Position numbers and translations under genes: made by a program. The notes under the pieces were generated by a model, which worked only from the letters and a program-made list of their open reading frames with translations, searched no databases and was not told the DNA's origin. A stretch of DNA of 64,000 bases from Thalassospira indica. GTDB lineage: Bacteria > Pseudomonadota > Alphaproteobacteria > Rhodospirillales > Thalassospiraceae. The DNA lies in assembly GCF_003403095.1 (NCBI RefSeq), contig NZ_CP031555.1, positions 4,555,001 through 4,619,000 on the forward strand. The letters run 5' to 3'. Of this stretch, positions 62,404 to 64,000 are shown piece after piece. Position 1 is the first letter of the stretch. Each line of letters begins with the position of its first letter.

Positions 62404-62441
62404 AATTTAAAAAACATAGGAGATTTTGTCAAATGTTCTAT
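62404..62441 (-). promoter_or_regulatory. Promoter and palindromic operator of the quinate/shikimate operon
   Basis: TTGACA (62432-62427) and TAAATT (62409-62404) lie 17 bases apart. A 26-bp imperfect palindrome covers them (62416-62441), with outer arms ATAGGAGATTT and AAATGTTCTAT matching at nine of eleven positions. A GntR protein bound here would block RNA polymerase. Confidence 0.7.
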
Positions 62442-62760
62442 ATTTTACCTGTAAGCCGCGTAAAATAAGGCCTTCGGACCCATTCGGATCGTTACCATTT
62501 TCTGCGGCCAGTCCCGATCTCCCCGTCAAATTCCTGCCAAAAAGCGATGCTTTAACATCTATAAGCTTGGGGGAGGGCTGTCTGAATTTCAAACCAGTGA
62601 CATCAAAAAACCTTGCCGCATCACAAGCATTCCAGTGACTTGGCAACAGATGCAATGGCCAGATGCCAATTGCAAAACAGCTTGCTGTAAAGCAGGATAT
62701 TTGTGCTACTTTGGCATTCGAATTCTGCGATTCGCCCGCTGAAACGAAACCATTTTCAAA
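62442..62760. other. 319-base gap between dctP and the crp-like gene
   Basis: It should contain the promoter of the crp-like gene. No convincing gene or strong terminator is visible. The last 120 bases are richer in AT and include short inverted repeats such as CAGCTTGCTG (62680-62689). Confidence 0.45.
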
Positions 62761-63504
62761 GTGAACCCCGTGAACAGTGTAACCGGCCCAAAATCACCGC
62801 AACTTGCGAAGATTGCTTCGCGCATTCTGGCAGGCAGCTTCCTGTTTGAGGATCTGGACCCCGAACTGTTGGAGCAGCTGTCAAACCAGGCGACTGTGCG
62901 CCGGTTCGACGATGGTCAGTTGCTGTTTGAAAAGGGTGCACCGGCAGACGGGCTTTATGCGGTTGAGGCCGGCAAGGTTCGCATTTCATCGGTTTCGGAA
63001 ACCGGCAAGGAAATCGTGCTTAACGTTCTGGCCCCCGGTGCGGTATTTGGCGAAATCGCATTGCTGGATGGCGAACCGCGCACAGCGACCGCACGGGCGG
63101 TTGGCCCGACCCGGACACTTTTCATTTCGCGCGATGACTTCTTTGAAATCTTTGACCGCGAAGCCCCATTGCGCCGTCACATCACCGCCCTTTTGTGCCG
63201 TCGCCTGCGTTGGGTCAGTGACCTGCTTGAAGATGCCAACTTCCTTGATCTGACCGCGCGTCTGATCAAGCGCATCCTGTGGCTGGCCGAACGTCATGGC
63301 GGCCCGGACCCGGAAGGCATTCGCATTGCCCTTCCGTTGTCGCAGCAGGAATTGGGCCTGATGCTGGGTGTGACCCGTGAAGCGGTGAACAAGAAGCTGC
63401 GCGAACTTGAAAAACAGGGGATGATCACGCGCCGTGATGGTCGACTGGTCGTCAAGGACAGCGAAGGGCTGAAACAACTTCTTGCTGATGCCGTCAAAAA
63501 CTGA
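62761..63504 (+). CDS. Crp/Fnr family transcriptional regulator
   Basis: 247 residues from GTG 62761 (GTG 62770 is also possible). The cyclic-nucleotide-binding fold occupies about 20-140, with the phosphate-binding cassette FGEIALLDGEPRTATARA, in which Glu and Arg are kept; this favours real cAMP/cGMP binding. No Fnr-type cysteine cluster is present. The C-terminal winged HTH is LSQQELGLMLGVTREAVNKKLRELEKQGMITRRDGRLVV. The next gene overlaps its end by 17 bases and is likely co-translated. Confidence 0.92.
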   Translation: MNPVNSVTGPKSPQLAKIASRILAGSFLFEDLDPELLEQLSNQATVRRFDDGQLLFEKGAPADGLYAVEAGKVRISSVSETGKEIVLNVLAPGAVFGEIALLDGEPRTATARAVGPTRTLFISRDDFFEIFDREAPLRRHITALLCRRLRWVSDLLEDANFLDLTARLIKRILWLAERHGGPDPEGIRIALPLSQQELGLMLGVTREAVNKKLRELEKQGMITRRDGRLVVKDSEGLKQLLADAVKN

Positions 63505-64000
63505 GCCTTCCGAGTCAATTTTTGAACGCCTTGTCGCCCGCGAAGAAAAGCGCGGGCTGATCCTTGTTGCCTTCTTACGCATCTGCCTTCTGGCGTTCAT
63601 CCTGCTTTTGTTTAGCAAACCTGATTCGCCAACCGGCAAGCTTTACACATTGCTTGAGGTTCTCGGCTGGTTCATTCCCGGCGTGTTTGTTCAGCTTTTC
63701 GTCGCCTTTCGCGGCGGCAGATCATACTGGATGATCTATCTTCTGGCCGTGATTGATGCGGTTCTGATTGTTTATGTCTCGGTTGTGCCCGATCCGCTTA
63801 ATCCGTTGCTGGATCATCCGGCATGGCTTTATGGATTTGTCGTACGTGACCGTGGCGTGGTCTTTTCGATGATCATGATGGCAATCATCATCATGACCTT
63901 TTCGCCGCGCCTGATCCTGTGGTTCGGTTTCTGGCTGTTTGCGTCATGGTGCGGGGCGATCTGGTGGCTGATGACCCGGCCCGGCGTGATCGTTTCGCAG
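63488..64000 (+). CDS. Membrane protein following Crp (3' truncated by window edge), possible adenylate/guanylate cyclase
   Basis: 171 residues are visible from ATG 63488, which overlaps the Crp gene in another frame. The N-terminus is basic and Glu-rich (SIFERLVAREEKRG), followed by hydrophobic segments at about 24-42, 56-72, 80-97, 123-136 and 141-158, giving five or six helices, with no known domain yet reached. A Crp-type regulator with intact nucleotide-binding residues immediately upstream suggests that the missing C-terminus may be a nucleotide cyclase; this is inference. It could equally be another sensor or transporter. Confidence 0.6.
   Translation, partial: MPSKTEPSESIFERLVAREEKRGLILVAFLRICLLAFILLLFSKPDSPTGKLYTLLEVLGWFIPGVFVQLFVAFRGGRSYWMIYLLAVIDAVLIVYVSVVPDPLNPLLDHPAWLYGFVVRDRGVVFSMIMMAIIIMTFSPRLILWFGFWLFASWCGAIWWLMTRPGVIVSQ

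Noticed and set aside
1..64000. Mobile elements, prophage genes or CRISPR arrays
   Set aside because: No transposase, integrase, phage structural gene or regularly spaced repeats were found; gene content is chromosomal throughout.

Overview
The window reads as a typical alphaproteobacterial chromosome segment, most like Rhodospirillales and probably Thalassospira or a close relative. This is inferred from gene content and protein style, not from a database search. Supporting signs are a fused TrpE-TrpG anthranilate synthase behind a Trp-rich leader peptide, a SAM-II riboswitch before metZ, the succinylated DAP route (dapD, dapE), an ffs-dnaX-ybaB-recR block, and ubiE-ubiB. Both edges cut a gene: a MATE transporter on the left and a membrane protein following a Crp-family regulator on the right. 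I see no insertion sequence, prophage, integrase or CRISPR array.

Layout. 1-5.4 kb: MATE pump end, an unrecognised protein, an AraC regulator, a low-molecular-weight phosphatase paired with a fructosamine kinase (a likely protein-deglycation pair), and cytochrome c'. 5.5-8.2 kb: folE, apaG and metZ, the last behind a promoter, a SAM-II aptamer and a terminator. 8.4-12.5 kb: a TVP38-type membrane protein overlapping a flavoprotein disulfide reductase, an orphan sensor kinase, and a 370-base gap with a strong terminator. 12.5-22.9 kb: a tetR-yciI-tag operon with tandem operators, two TrkH potassium transporters, a diguanylate cyclase, asd, a small lipoprotein, a nuclease-like protein, a CadI/ArsI-like enzyme with a SigZ-like sigma factor, and tRNA-Gly(CCC).

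23-32 kb: a periplasmic sugar dehydrogenase, gpt, a TPR-glycosyltransferase, a chemoreceptor, a GNAT enzyme and ubiE-ubiB. 31.6-36 kb: trpF, a voltage-gated-type cation channel, and trpE(G) preceded by an apparently leaderless trpL and a complete attenuator. 36-49.7 kb: an RNA methyltransferase, CsbD, a DUF1289 protein, a HugZ-like protein, pckA, an EAL phosphodiesterase, a HAD nucleotidase, dapD and dapE separated by a perfect parS site, and two glutathione transferases each divergent from a regulator (TetR, LysR). 49.7-55.3 kb: a DUF1636 protein, a periplasmic binding protein, nudC, SRP RNA, dnaX, ybaB and recR.

55.4-62.4 kb is the most coherent accessory system: a minus-strand quinate/shikimate catabolic operon (TRAP transporter dctPQM, a dehydrogenase of the AroE family, a GntR regulator, a QuiC-type dehydroshikimate dehydratase fused to an HPPD-like domain, and type II dehydroquinase). 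It has a good sigma-70 promoter with an imperfect palindrome lying over it. It would import quinate or shikimate and convert it to protocatechuate; the protocatechuate ring-cleavage genes are not in the window. No wholly new system is evident. The best leads are the regulatory DNA (trpL attenuator, SAM-II-terminator, parS, palindromic operators) and the CadI/SigZ and deglycation pairs.
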